A stretch of DNA of 64,000 nt from Allium sativum (lineage: Eukaryota > Streptophyta > Magnoliopsida > Asparagales > Amaryllidaceae), in the NCBI GenBank assembly GCA_030737875.1, contig CM060926.1:165377079-165441078 (forward strand), read 5' to 3'. Within the stretch, counting starts at the first letter, position 1. Each line of letters begins with the position of its first letter. The position numbers were made by a program, and so were the translations under genes. A model generated the notes under the pieces. It was given only the letters and a program-made list of their open reading frames with translations. It had not been told where the DNA came from and ran no database searches. Of the stretch, positions 22,556 to 36,100 are shown piece after piece.

Positions 22556-23446
22556 TGTAACATACCATAAATTTCGAGCATTTAAGTTATTAAATTTAAT
22601 TTAATTATTGAATTAAAAATGGTATTAAAATAAATTTTTTGATGTTATTAATGAACAATTTCAAATTTATTTTTAATAAACAACAATTTATAATAAGATG
22701 AATGGTGATTTATAATAACGAAAATTATTAACAAATTATATATATATTTAGGAATATTAACCTTGGACTATTGATAAGTAGTTAAATCATTGTTTTGATT
22801 GAATATAAGAGTTTTACACTAATTGATAATAAATTAATTAATATTTCCAATTTAAATTATATAAGAGATATTGTAACGAAATCGAGTGTCAATGATATAC
22901 AACACACATTTTAACTAGCATAGTTAACGAAAATTAATGTTGGCATTAATAATCAAATAAATCATAAAAATAATTTCTCTGCTCATTCACATTTCATGCA
23001 ACTTTGTCTTTTTCCCCTTCTTTTTATACTTTCCCCAAGTTCACTGCCTCCTTTCTCTCCACTTTATTTCTTCATTGATAATGAATTCGTTTCTTTCCTC
23101 CACTTTATTCATTTATTTCTCTACATTCTACGTTCTTGTATCTTATTTCGTATTCTCATTCCTTAAATCTCCATCCCTTTAATTCTTCTTTCCTGTTTTT
23201 GTTTCCTGTCATTATTTTCTCCAAAATCAAACCATCTCCACGTGTGTGTATATATCCCTTATCTTTTATATCATGTTGTTTCTATTTAGAAGCAAAAAAA
23301 AATACCTTGAAACTTTTAACATTATCTATGCAAAACGTTAACATATGATATTTAATATTATGTGTTTTGAAATTTGAAAAGTCGTAAAATTTCTAACAAT
23401 TAGCATCAAACAATTAACGTTGCATTCATTTCTTTTTGTTTATTGT
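22556..23446 (+). repeat. Family C left LTR, piece 1
   Basis: It aligns by eye with 52420-53339 of the right LTR (aaatttcgagcattta, ttaattaatatttcca, gcattcatttctttt). It ends at the ATTGT target copy of the family B insertion. Confidence 0.8.
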
Positions 23447-25307
23447 TGTGACGTCCCCAAATCCCGTATTGACGGTGACAAAGGTAATCTTTGGAATATA
23501 ACACAGAAACAGATAATAGCAGAACAAAAATAATTAAATACACCAGATAATGAACAAATAATACAATGGATAAACGTAATCATCAGAGTTACACTGTATA
23601 CAGGATCATACTTAGTACAAATACAGTTCAGCTATACATAAATGTCTACAGCGGAAAACAAACATAATATGTACAACAGGAGCTGAACAACATAAAAAGA
23701 GATAAATGATAGAATCCATCTTCAGCTCTAGCTATCCAGAAAGAGCCTGCTAATAACCTAAATACAAGGCTGCCCGTGTAGAAAAAGGGGCACCCGAGTT
23801 TGCAACTGAACAAACTACGAGTCAGTCATGGGACTGGTATGAGAAATCTACTTAACATATTATACAATTGGCTAATCACAGGACCACACCACTTTCGTGG
23901 AACGGGTTTACTCCATTGGATTGCCAGTCATTTAAAACAAATAACTCTTTTAAACATCGCAATGCTTTTTATAAAAATGAAGTCATTATAAGACTCAGTT
24001 CCCATCACATAATGCAACGCAAACCGGAGGATAGAGTTTTTACCTTATAACGACCAAAATATGCTTGATACGAATAAAACAAAAGCATTTGATATTATTA
24101 CAAGTGTTTATATGTTTCAAAAACAATTTCAAATCATAAGTATCAATCATAGACGGCATTAATGCCCCATACCACTATGTCGCCATATATAGGTATACAA
24201 TCAAAACCGCACAGTCACGTATTTGGAAATTGGATTTCCGTCATGAGCCAAGGCAAAAGATAGTCCTTACCGACTTCGAGACAATCTAGCCCATGTCTCA
24301 GAATCAGAGCTCAAGTGACCCTTGGAGCGACAGGGCCGGTCCACCGATGTGGATTAAAATTCCTGAACACTACGTTTCCTCGCCCTTTGGGGTATAAATG
24401 AGCCAACAAATGACTCCATCGGTCCCGGATCGACCGATATATCCGAGGCGCCTCGCAACAGCAACAACCACATAGGTGAAAAATAAAATGTCAGTCAGTT
24501 TAAGCACCGACACCACCTCTAGCTAGAAGGAAACGCATGCCCTCCCTGAGGTCCTCTCCCGTTTCTGGTTCATACCGGGGTGTGAGGCTCGCGAATTCAC
24601 GTTATACACAAAGCTACGCCACACAGGCGGTGTTTTGATCATCACCACAAGACTTTGCTTTTCAACAGAAGCCCTGATCACTGTATCTTAGCATGCCACA
24701 CAGGCAATTCACACCATGCAACTGATGGCTATTAATCACACAGAATGGATTCCAATGTCAGACACACAGTCTATTTGCAAGTCCATTCTGGGTCTGAACG
24801 AAACCGGAGGCACAATATACCTCGCAAACCCATCGATCTCCACGTATGTCTGGACGATCACCACTCATTATCCATATTTCGGGATGCCTCCCAATCAGGA
24901 CATCAGTTACCATCCAAACGAGGTGAAGATCTCCGGTCTTCGACCACCGTCTTCATCTTCGATTTCTTATCGTCGATTCAGTTATTTAGAATGGGATAAA
25001 CCCGGTCTTTCTGAGTAACTCGCCTATATAAATAAACATGTGCTACACAAACACAATATACGCATAATTTCAATTTATTAGTCGCTAACCGTAAATCAGT
25101 AAGAGAACGATTTCCCAAATATTAACCCTGAAGGCCGAAACCAACATCAGATCAAAACCCAGGTAACCATTCGGCTTAGCCAATCTTCAGTTAGTTTCTA
25201 AATTTCACATCCATATCGTTTATAATATTTTATAACGATTTATCGCTATTTTTATTTATTTTAAAATAGCCAACTTATTCAAACGACACTTCGGGCCATT
25301 ACGCGGC

Positions 25308-25765
25308 CGTGGCGCTGTTTTTCTTCAGATTTGATTTACACATGTCTGAAAATCTAACTGTTGGATCATCACAAAATTTATATCATTAGAAAGATCTTTT
25401 CAAAACGAATCCAACGGTTCCAGTTTTGGGAAAATCCGATGTTCGGATCCCCCGGTACAATCGTTTGAAGTTTCGATTTCAAAATACGAACTACAGCGTC
25501 GTTATTCGATTTAATTTAATTATATTTATATATATATATATATATATATAATCAATTCTGGCACTGTTTTTCTTCAAATTTGAATTAAACATTCCAGACA
25601 ATCCAACCGTTGGATCTTTACAAAGTTGGTGTCGTTGGAAAGATATTTCCAAAGCGAACCCCACGGTTTCGGTTTCGGAAAAATCCGATGGTCGGATCTC
25701 CCGCACTAATCGTTTGAAATCATGTTTTCAAAACACGAACTACAGCTTCGTTATTCGATATATTT
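25308..25765. repeat. Tandem duplication of about 250 bp in family B LTR
   Basis: Two diverged copies run from gctgtttttcttca to ctacagc(g/t)tcgttattcga and share ccaacggtt, gttggaaagat and atccgatg-ttcggatc-like words. A (TA)n run (25527-25550) follows the first copy. Confidence 0.75.
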
Positions 25766-26079
25766 CAATTCTATTTATATATATATTTCGATTCTTCGAT
25801 TTCAAAACTATATTCTTTTCATATATTTGATAAAAATGATATTTTTATCCCACCGATAATTATTTCAACACTTCGCTATTTTTAACCATTCATGTATATA
25901 GTAAAAATGTGATTTTTATTGTTAAAACAATTTATTTAAAACACGAATATTTTATATAGTTCATATAGGTGATAAAAATATGATTTTTATTATAAAACAA
26001 TTTATTTCTAAACACGACTATTTTATATAGTCTATATAGATGATAAAAATATGATTTATATTATAAAACAGTTTCTTTC

Positions 26080-26560
26080 GAACCCGAATACCATTCAACA
26101 CATGAATTTCTATTCAACGAATGAATTTCTATTCAACACATGAATGTTATTCAAAATTCGTATATATACAATAAAAAGGTGATTTTTATATTGTTAAAAC
26201 AGTTTATTTAAAACATGAATACCATTCAACACATGAATTTCTATTCAACGAATGAATTTCGATTCAACACATGAATGTTTTCTATTGTTTGTATATATAG
26301 AGTAAAAATGTGATTTTTATTGTTAAAACAATTTATTTAGAACACGAATACCATTCAACACATGAATTTCTATTCAACGAATGAATTTCGATTCAACACA
26401 TGAATGTTTTCTATAGTTTGTATATATTGAGTAAAAATGTGATTTTTATTGTTAAAACAATTTATTTAAAATACGAATATCATTCAACACATGAATTTCT
26501 ATTCAACGAAGGAATTTCGATTCAACACATGAAGGTTATTCAATATATGAAAATAATTCT
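26080..26560. repeat. Tandem array of about 125-bp units in family B LTR
   Basis: About four units contain attcaacacatgaatttc, attcaacgaatgaattt and aaaaatgtgatttttattg. The last word is the short palindromic motif found in all family B LTRs. Confidence 0.8.
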
Positions 26561-26901
26561 AACACATGAATATTATTCAAAATTTCGGCAACATAACGGC
26601 AGGGTAGTTAAAACCGGGGTCGTCCCTAGTACGGCTCCTCGCTTTACCTTAAAGCCTCGCAGCTTTTGACAATGGGGAATCATGCATCTAGTTCGCACGC
26701 AGGCAGCATGTATAATTTTTTCCTTTTCCACAAACTAATCCTATGTGGTTTCAACCAAACAATTCTCAACCACAAACGGGTATTTTTCAACCACAATCAA
26801 ACAATTCCAACCACAAACAATTCAATCAACCATTCACTATCAACCAATTTTCACACCTATCACAATCAATAAATATCGTCCATGGTTTGTAGACGAGGGG
26901 C

Positions 26902-26903
<2 letters not shown>

Positions 26904-26981
<78 letters not shown>

Positions 26982-26986
26982 ATGTA
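26904..26986. repeat. (TA)n(TG)n compound microsatellite
   Basis: Alternating TA and TG tracts. The open frames over it in all directions are artefacts. Confidence 0.95.
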
Positions 26987-27423
26987 TAAGCATTTCACTT
27001 CTATTTCAACACATATATAATTTTTACAATGCATATATAACTTATACATCGAAAGTACAACTTATACAAGAGGTGTACAACGCTTATATAACTCATACAT
27101 CGATTATATAATTTATACATCGTCGTTTTCCATATCGTTTATAAATTAGAAATCTCACATTGGGTTCCACTCCACCAAAAATAGCAGAAGGCTTAGAAAA
27201 ATATGCTGTCTCTTCTAGAATGTAGAAGACGTCCACACGAGTCTACTGTCTCTTTTTTCACTGAATTTCGTCAAGAAACGAAAAAGATTTGATTTTTACA
27301 GCGAAATCAAAAACCGTAGCGCTTTAAACTGCTATAATATAGTTTAATTAAAAACAGCCGTTACCTTCAACAAACTGTTCAAAACTAGGTTTGCATTTAT
27401 CTTGAAATCCGTGCCACTTCAGG

Positions 27424-27730
27424 ATGATCGACCAGCGCCATGACGAAGAGCTTCGAGGCGCGCACGCAGGGGGGTGGGGTCACGTGCGGTGGCTCCAGTT
27501 GTGTGTGGCGGCGCTTGAAAGGCTCCGACTTCAGGGCATCGGATCTCCTCCTATAGGCAACGATAGGTGGCGCTCCGGCTATGGATGTGGAGAGGAGGCC
27601 GAGCTCTACAAAAACTTGAACTGGGGCATGGTGTAATATTGCGCGTGGAAGGAGAAATCGGGGAGGGAAGCTTCGAAGTCTTTTCCTCCTTCGATGGGTA
27701 GCGGGGAGAGAATATCGGGTGGGGGGGGGG
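27424..27730 (-). other. GC-rich leader-like block of family B LTR
   Basis: A locally GC-rich block sits where the LTR at 29549 has C-rich sequence (31730-31990) and the LTR at 61470 has 62579-62900. The three blocks do not look alike. No domain recognised. Confidence 0.4.
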
Positions 27731-28627
27731 TGGTTTGATGTGGACGAATCATTTTTTATTTATTTATAACTTTTAAAATTCCAAAAATACCCTCTTTCAC
27801 ACACGAACCCCATCCAAACCCAACGACTGTCGTCCCTAGTGTTTTACCCCCATTCTGAACACAATGGGATATGTTTCATAGGTCCATTCGACTGTTTCAG
27901 TCAGTTTTCCTTCAATTTAAAATATATAATATTCAATATTCGATTTGAACGTACATTTCAATTTGCCAGGGCCACAAACTGATTCTAAAAATTCCAGAAA
28001 ATTAAATCTAGCTATGTTTTGACGATATGGTCCCAACAAAACTAGTTTCATCGAATTCTGAGACCGTTTGAAAAATGGCCCATTTCGTATCGATCCAATT
28101 TAACTATAATTCACAAAAACACTTTTTCCTTTTCCACGCTCACACACTAGCTTAAAAAATTATGAAATTTGAAACCTAGCAAAAATTTAACATCCCGGAT
28201 CCAACAAAAGTGGTTTCGTCGAATTCCGAGGTCGTATGCAAAATGGCCATTTTCACGGGTTATAAATATTCTATAGCGACCTTTCTGAAAATTCATTTGG
28301 CCATAACTTTTGCTTCCCGCTATGAAACTTCGATTTTTCAGATTCGTTAGAAAGATATGCACTAACAGATTTAAATATTTTTGGTTTCACTCAAATCCAT
28401 TTTGTTTTGCACCCGGTACAGTCAGTCAAAGTTTGAATTCAAATTTTGAAACTACCACGCCATTTCAGGCCTTGTTTATAATTAGAATTAATTATATTCC
28501 TTTTCAAATGTCGATTCAAACTTACTTTTCATCGTTATTATTAAAATATTTATTTAAAATATTTAAAATCCACTATTTTAGCCAATTTAATTTTTTTTAA
28601 TTGGTTCAGATTTTCCAGGTCGTTACA

Positions 28628-29548
28628 ATTCTCTTTCTCTTTGTGATTTACTTTTGAAATTTAAATGAGAAATAAATATGTCACCTCAGCCTTAGTCAGC
28701 CAATTTATTTCCTTTGTGACGTATAACATCTGAAGAGACACTAGTGAGAAATAAATCACTTATCTTTCTCAATTTTCTTCCTGTTTTCTACAAATTTTAG
28801 ATCTTCTTCCTCCTCTCCACATAAAAAAAAAACTAAACCTAAATTCCTTTCTACCTTCATCAACCTCCTCTTCGCGTAAAAAAGAACTAAACCAGAATTC
28901 CTTTCTACCTTCATCAGCCTCCTCTTTCCAAAAAATTTGCGGTATCATCTTCTTCTAAATTTTTTCCTGTCCTTCTTCTCAAAAAAAAAAAAAAAAAAAA
29001 GGATTTTAAATTTCAAATTCGCTGCATAGGATTAGTCGATGTCCGTGTTTGTTTCTTGTCTTCATCATATCCATGCACGGTGAGTTTAGTCACGATTTAC
29101 TTTATGCAAGTTTTTCAACATCAATGCAAATTGAAATATAATAGTTAATGTTTTATTTGTCATTTATGCCATGCTTTATGGTTGCCTTTTGTTGTTGCCT
29201 CTTTATTGTTCAATCTCATGTTATCATTGTGTTTTTGACACCATATTAATGCTGATGTTCATTATGTTGTCTTGATGTATTTCTCATGCCTTATTATGTA
29301 AATTGAAGTACGCATGTTGATATACTCACCTTGTCGTGTTGTATAAACCTGAAGTACGTTAGTATGCACACTTGCTTTGTTTTATTATAACATGTCATGC
29401 AGCTTGCTGTATTGCTTTGATTTCTAGTCAAAGAAAAATTGATAACCATGATTTCTTTACAGTTTAGACACATATTCCAATGTTTAGAAACTGCTTATAC
29501 AAGTTAGGGTTAACTATTATATTTTAGTGTTTTATTGAAGTTAATTTA
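28628..29548 (+). repeat. Family C left LTR, piece 2
   Basis: It continues the left LTR after the first nested insertion and aligns by eye with about 53335-54180. It includes a run of 20 A at 28981-29000 that is shorter and interrupted in the right LTR. It ends in ATTTA, the target of the next insertion. Confidence 0.85.
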
Positions 29549-30453
29549 TGTAACAACCCAGAAAATCAGAACCAATTTAAAATTTTTATTTTGGCAATTT
29601 TAATGAATTTTAGATATTTAAAATGATTTATTTTAACTAATAACGACTAGAAATTTATTTTGAATAAAATCAGAACATGTAAATTTATTTAAATCGAAAT
29701 TAGAATATAAATATTTATTTTAATTACAAAAGGAATTGAAAATGACGCGGTAGTTTGAAAATTCGATTTCAAATTTCAAATGAATGTACATGATTCAAAA
29801 TAAATCGGATTTTAGTGAAACCAGAAATATTTGAATCTGTTTGAAAATATCTTTCCAATGAATCTGAAAAATCCAAATTTCATAGCGGGAATGAAAAGTT
29901 ATGCCCAGTTGAAAATACATAATAGTCGCTATGGAAATATATCCCTTAAAAGTGGTGATTTTGCAAACGACCTCCGTTTTCGACGAGACCACTTTTTTTG
30001 GATCTGGAATGTCAAATTATTGCTAGGCTCCAATTTTCATAATTATTGGAATCAATATGTGAGCGTGGCAAAAGAAAACGTGTTTTGTCAGTTTCAATCA
30101 ATTTGGATCAACTAGAAAATGACCATTTTTCAAACGGTCTCCAAATTTGGCGAAATTAGTTTTGTTAGGACCGTATCATCAAAACATAGCCAGATTTATT
30201 TTTTTGGAATTTTTGGGGTCCGTATGTGGCCCCGGTAAATTGAAATGCGTGTTCAAGTTCAATGTATTGATTTATATTGTAATTTTAACAAAAACTGATC
30301 GTAACTGATGAGTTGGCTTACGGGGAAAATCCCATTGTGTTCGGAATAGGGGTAATTAGTTATGGACGAAATTCGGTGAGTTTCGTGTGGAGGTCGAAAT
30401 AAAATGTTGCTTTTTGGGGTAATAAAATAAAATAAATTAATTAAAATATAAAC

Positions 30454-31647
30454 CCATGGACATTGACTAAAAAGCTTCCGCTGTTTTGAGAGTCCATTAA
30501 TAGGGTAGGGTTTCTGCTGCCGCCATCATTCCTCCTTCTGGACTTCTCTTCGTCTTTTCATCCCTTTCCCTCCATTACCTCGAATCATCCTCCATCAACC
30601 ATATCTCCTCATCCGTTGTTTTTCGCTTGTTTTTTCTCTGTTTTTGTTTCTCTTTTTTCCTTTTGTTGTTTCCTTTTTCCTTCTCCTATCACTGATTTTG
30701 TAACCGCTATGGCCTCAACTCAGTTATGCCTTCTTGTTCAGATCTGTTTCTTGCGGCTACTATCTTCAGTCATGGATGCTCTTGAGCCCTTCTTTTTGCT
30801 GGTTCAGCAAAGTGAGTTGGTTGGTTGTGTTGTTTCTTCTCAGATCTGTTTTTTCCCTTGAGTTCGGGCTTTCTTTGCTATATAGTCGGGCCTTTCGTGC
30901 TCTTGTGATGTCTCTATTGGCTTCGATTGGAGTTGTTTCGCTCGATTGTCTGAGGCGTAGATCTAATTTTGGATCGGTGCCTCTGTTATGTCTTCCCCCT
31001 TGCTGGTTGTTGTTGTGGGTTAGGTGCATCAAGCTATAGGTTCCTCTTCTATTCAATCTTTTATTCCATCTTCCTGCTTTTATTGGGCCCTATTCGAAGG
31101 TCTTTATCTCACTGTCTTGCTTTAGAGTTCGCTGATAAACTCTGGTTTCTCCTGGAATACAATAACGCGTTCTACCATGATCTATAATGTGTCACGTCAT
31201 TCTATGTCTGATAAGCTGTCTTCTTTCTCTAAGTAGCGTGTTCATCATTTTTCGATGAACTATTGCTTGTGTCTCGGCTTCAACAGTATATGGGATGATT
31301 ATGCTGGTATTTTGTGGTGTGGAGGTATTTATTGTACTTCATCTTGTTCTATACTATTTGCGGTCTGTACCGAGACTTGGGAGGTACTGGATTTTCGATG
31401 CTCATTGGGTTTTCTTTTTGGAAGGTTGGCCGCTGCTTTGTCTTTGGGTGCTTGAGAGTCTGTCCTTGCTCTTTCTGTGTTGCTCCGCTGGTTGGTTCTG
31501 GGTCTAGATTCTGCTGTTGTTCTTGGAGTGATTTGTGTTTCTGTGGCATTTTGGTTTGTAGTGGTGCTCAAAATTGGTGATAGGAGGTCTGCTTTGTAAT
31601 GTTTGTTTGGTTATCTCTTTTGTTCTGGATTAAAAAAAAATTTTAAA
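30454..31647 (+). mobile_element. Retroposon (LINE-like remnant or processed transcript)
   Basis: A 1.19-kb insert is flanked by a perfect 15-bp duplication AATTAAAATATAAAC (30439-30453 and 31648-31662) and ends in an A-rich tail (taaaaaaaaattttaaa). This is the mark of target-primed reverse transcription by a LINE machinery. The body starts with a pyrimidine-rich leader and gagtccattaatagggtagg. Frames up to about 100 codons (for example ATG at 30616 and at 30734) are Leu/Cys/Phe-rich and overlap in several frames, with no domain recognised. It could be a LINE fragment, a SINE-like element or a processed pseudogene. Confidence 0.65.
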
Positions 31648-31729
31648 AATTAAAATATAAACTCCCCTTGACTCTCTCTCCCTCATTCTTTCAGGCCATC
31701 AGTTTTTAAAAGAAAAAAAAATCACGGAA

Positions 31730-31990
31730 GCCTCCCTCCCCCAATCGCACGCTGCTGCCCACGATCCGCCCTCCACCTCCTCCCCAGACCGCCACCTTCC
31801 TCCTCTACGCCCTCTTCTCCTTCCTCTCTCCCTCCCTCTTCTGAAACCGCCCAAAACCCCGCTGCCCCATGAAAAACCCTAGCCGCCACCCCCTTGTAGT
31901 TCACTAGTGACCGCCGGTGGCTTCCCCCGCCACCACAAACGACGGCGTCGCCCGTCCCCGCTTCCCTTTCCGTCTGAGGACCCCTCTTTC
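31730..31990 (+). other. C-rich leader-like block of family B LTR
   Basis: Dense in CCTCC and CCGCC, with a possible splice donor cg|GTAAGTTT at about 31996. It differs in sequence from the leader-like blocks of the other family B LTRs. No gene recognised. Confidence 0.4.
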
Positions 31991-32029
31991 TCCGTCGGTA
32001 AGTTTTATTCCTATTATTATTTATCTAGG

Positions 32030-32660
32030 TGAACAAAAATATGATTTTCTTTTTAATGAAATAATACTATTTTAAAACCAGTTTCTTTTTATATATTAGC
32101 ATGGTGTAAAAATGTAATTTTTATATAGATTACATGAGAATAAAAATTCGATTTTTATCATAGGTAGCAATATAAAAATTTGGTTTTTGTTATGTAAAAA
32201 TATAATTTTTATCGTATGAATTACAACAAGAAGATTATATTTTTTTTATAAGCGAAAAGATTTGATTTTTGAAATTTATAAAGATTTTGATTTTTAATTA
32301 TAATAAAAAGGTGAGATTTTTAAATACGAAAAGGTATGATTTGTATATGAAATGTAAGTTAGAAAAAAATGTAACTTCGAATATGAATTCACATTGGTTT
32401 AAAAATATAATGTTTAAACGAAAGAACATAGTATAAAGATTCAATTTTTATATGGAAAATAACAAAGTAAAGAGTGATTTTTATCTATATAGTAGAAGTA
32501 TAAAAATGTGATTTTTATCTATGCAGCATTGTTATAAAAATATGAAATTATTTTTAGGATGATAAAAATATAATTTTTAGCCAATGTATGTTATTTATAA
32601 AATAATCATACAAAGAAATAACTATTGATTGGTTAAAAATATAATTTTTAACGTAGGTAT
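32030..32660. repeat. Array of ATAAAAAT..ATTTTTAT short palindromes
   Basis: More than ten units of the type aaaaatnngatttttat, spaced 20-60 bp, separated by AT-rich linker. The same array is at 63300-63590 and, in other form, at 25850-26480. Confidence 0.8.
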
Positions 32661-32704
32661 GCTACATAGATCGACAATCAAAGCACGGCGGAGCGGATCC
32701 CAAA

Positions 32705-32786
32705 GGTGAGAACTTCTCACTTTAATTTTATTTTCTAGTTAAAATATATACTAGGATGCAGACGGTGCTTAGTAGCACCCGACACC
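32705..32786 (+). other. Conserved family B block with two small inverted repeats
   Basis: GGTGAGAACTTCTCAC (32705-32720) is an inverted repeat. Downstream, GGTGCTTAGTAGCACC lies within a block shared nearly word for word with 63676-63757. The first motif could also be a splice donor (G|GTGAGA). Confidence 0.6.
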
Positions 32787-34229
32787 GTTGTCCACAGACC
32801 ATGGACGACTTGTTTGATTTGATTGTGTTGTGAAAATTGTTTGTGATATGAAATGGCTATATAAAATATTCAGATGTTGAAATAAAATAATTTAATCATT
32901 AAAAATATATTTTTTAATGTGTATATGAATAAAATAAATGTTCATTTACAAATCGGACAATTTGTTTATGTACACTCATTTGAATGATATAGATTGGGAC
33001 GATATATTTTACACATCGCCCAACTGCACAAATAATAATCAGTGTTTGCTGTTTGAAAACCCCACAAGGGTATTGGGATGATATTGGGCATACACTAATC
33101 CCAATGTTTAGTTGTATGTCAGTCGATCGGTTGACAAGATGTGTAAGCATTAAATGTTTATATTTAATGCTTATGTAGTGTAGAATGCACTCTGGATGAT
33201 GGTTGATTGTTTATCATGGTTGTTCTATACATGTGTTGTATGAAATCCATATAAATAACATTATATGGTATTTGACTGTGTCTGATTCCAGTTCAGAAAG
33301 AATGAATATTTTAAAATAACGAATATTTTAAAATAATGAATATTTTAAAATAATATTCAGTAAAAGATCAAAATCTGATTTTGATGTCCGATTTGGGATA
33401 GACACGAAAATATTTAAATATATAAAGCTGTGTTGATTAGATTAACGTCATTTTGACGAAACGATACTTATATTCATTTTATTCATTTTTATAATGAATA
33501 TCGAAATGAAAGTGATTTCAAAATCTAACATTTTGAAAATATTATCATTTATATATATCGATGAGATGGAATATTCAATTTTGATTTGAAATTGAATATG
33601 AAGTTGAAATCGTTTTGAAAACGAATTTAAAACAATTTATAAAATACGTTTTAAAAGAAAATCGACGAAATATAATATATTTATTTATTTATTTAAATGG
33701 CCTGAATAGAACGTGTCGCGCAGCGGTAGTTCGCGAATTTCGGCCATTGACTTCGAATGGACATTACGGGAGATCCGACCATCGGATTCTTCAAAAACCG
33801 GAAACTTTGGGTTCGTGTCGAAAAGAGCTTTCCAACGAATACAAGAGATTTGAAATCTAACGGTTGGAGTTGGAATTATGTCCAAATCAAATTTGGAAAA
33901 GGTCGCTGTAAATGCAGTTTGGTGTCCGTTATTGGAAATCGACCGTACGGGCCTTGATAAAATTATTAAAAATATCAATAATTAGTGTACTATCATAATA
34001 AATTGGATTTGAAATGGTTTTAAAAATAACCAAAATTTCCAATATATGAATTGGAATGGATTTGAATCGAAATTATCTTCGGAATATTTCGATATTGGAT
34101 TCCGTGATTATACGGACATTGTGGAGGAATTTGGAAGATATATATCGTTATTCCAATACGATATTTGTTGATTTCAGAATTTGATATTGAATATAAGCCG
34201 ATATATTTTCTATTCAGAGCCTTGTATTT

Positions 34230-34960
34230 AATATCAAATGGATTTTTGGGTTTGTCGTGAACGGTGTCTTCACTAACACTGTTCTTAAACCCAGTTGAGA
34301 AAAGATTAAATCTTTTATTACGATTTAATGAAGTTTACTAATTAATATTTAATTTGAATTGAATTGAATTGGATTTTTGGGTTTATCGTGAACGGTGCTT
34401 TAAATAACACTTCTTCTTTAACCCGATTAACAATGGAATGTGATTTTGGATTTGTCGTGAATGGTGTCTTAAATAACACTATTCTTGAACCCTGTTCGAA
34501 TAGAATAAATCTTTTAATTAAGATTTGAAGAATAATTACCAATTAATTAATATCTAATTGGAATTGAAATAGAATGTGGATTGGGTTTATTGTGAACTGT
34601 GTTTTTAACGACATTCGTTCTTTAACCCGATTTACAGTGTAATGTGATTTGGAATATATAAATCTTTTATTAAGATTTAATGGGATTTCCCAAAGTAAAG
34701 TTATCCAATTAATTAATATTTAATTGGAATGTAATGAAATTTGATTTGGTAATAACCGAAATGAACTTCTGTAGAGGAAGACTGTTAATATATATGGAAT
34801 TTAAAAGGCTCCGCCGTTATTCCATTTATATTATTAGTCGGATACGGAAATTGATATCGATTATATTCTGATTTGTTTTTCCGTGAAGATTCCATAATTA
34901 GTGGAATATGATTTGGGTTTATCGTGAACTGTTTTTTAAATGACATTAGTTTTTTAACCC
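34230..34960. repeat. Array of GGGTTT..AACCC imperfect hairpins
   Basis: At least five units begin GGGTTTRTCGTGAACGGTGT or a close form. They end with ACACT-TTCTT-AACCC some 15-20 bases later, so each can fold on itself. Starts lie near 34248, 34379, 34448, 34584 and 34915. A related unit is at 60199-60246. Confidence 0.75.
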
Positions 34961-34989
34961 AGTTAAAGGCAGGATTACATTTCTGTCAT

Positions 34990-36100
34990 TGTATTTCGAA
35001 CTGTATGGTTGATCTCTATTAAATATATATTTGTTTGGTGGTGGAGAATTTATTCTCTTGCTTAACACCCTTCTCTAAGACGAACGAGCTTAGAGGTTGT
35101 ATATCGGCAGAAATCAATAGTACGGTGTAGATTGTCGATGTGACATGTTTGTGTTTCCAAAGTTAAATAATCATTATTATTGATTTTTCGGAAGATTAAA
35201 ACCAAGTGAAGTTTTAATGGATCTTTAATTAGATTGAAATGGGAATTGATAATTTAAATTATCAAATTTGGGAAATGATCGAGAATGGAGTATCGCCAGT
35301 TTTGCTCCTAGCGATAGTTAAATCTTTAATTAGATTTGAACGGGAAATGGTAATTAATTTTACCAATAACACTGTGCTTCAAGGGATGAATAGGTTGGGA
35401 TTGGGAAATTAAACAAATAATTACTTCGGTAAGGCGTGTTAATCCCGACTAGTTTGGAAAACCTTAATATGGCTTGATAGATATCCAGAGGAAGATTAAA
35501 GAATAAATTTGAAAAATTTGATAAAAATTAATGGGAATATATCCCTAAGAATGTGAATATTTAAATAAAAGAATATTCAGAATTGGAATGAGGCGTATGT
35601 TGTATTTTTATAGCAGTTGTTTATTATATACGCAAGTTATTTGGAAAGGTCGGGTTTATACCCATTCTGAATAACTGATTCGACAATATGTCGACGATGA
35701 AGACGGTGGTTGAAGACCTTAGGACTTCATATCGTTTGGATAATTATTTATGTCTTGATTGGGCGGTACCCCAAGACAGGGTAATAAGTGGTGATCATCC
35801 ATAGGTACCTGGAGATCGACCAGATATGCGGGGACCTCTCTCTTGTATTGGACATACGGGACGAGGAATAAGGTGCCTCCGGTTTCGTTCAGACCCAGAA
35901 TGAACTTGTAAATGGATGTGTGTCTGACATTGGATTTTATTCTATGTTGATTGATTTCTATTAAATATATATATGTTTGGCGGCGGAGAATTTATTCTCT
36001 TGCTTAACGCCCTTCTCTAAGACGTACGAGCTCAGAGGCTACATATCGATAGACATCAGTCGCATGGCGTGAATTTCCTATGTGGCATGCTGAGATGAAA
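34990..36100. repeat. Direct duplication with period of about 940 bp
   Basis: The text gagaatttattctcttgctt and cccttctctaagacg occurs at about 35044 and again at about 35987, within a matching stretch of some 165 bp. Confidence 0.75.

Larger units (their letters stand above)
23447..28627 (-). mobile_element. Solo LTR, family B (5.18 kb, minus strand)
   Basis: Read on minus it starts TGTAACGACCTGGAAAATC and ends GGGGACGTCACA. The 5-bp targets are ATTCT (28628-28632) and ATTGT (23442-23446), one mismatch. The right family C LTR at about 53334-53345 shows the uninterrupted site (tttattctctttctc), so the insertion is certain. It contains no protein domain. It is the only uninterrupted family B copy here and aligns by eye along 29549-50922. 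Confidence 0.85.

Noticed and set aside
24716..25018. 100-codon frame in the 23447-28627 LTR
   Set aside because: Lies within a solo LTR; the homologous stretch near 35880-35930 in the other family B LTR is not open in the same way.
26840..27111. Frames on both strands with Ile-Tyr and Cys-Val repeats
   Set aside because: Produced by the TA/TG microsatellite.
30616..31580. Several overlapping frames in the retroposon
   Set aside because: Low-complexity, overlapping in many frames, no domain; kept only as part of the retroposon.
32705..32720. GAACTTC as a heat-shock element
   Set aside because: The GAA and TTC modules are one base apart, not two, and no third module is in phase.
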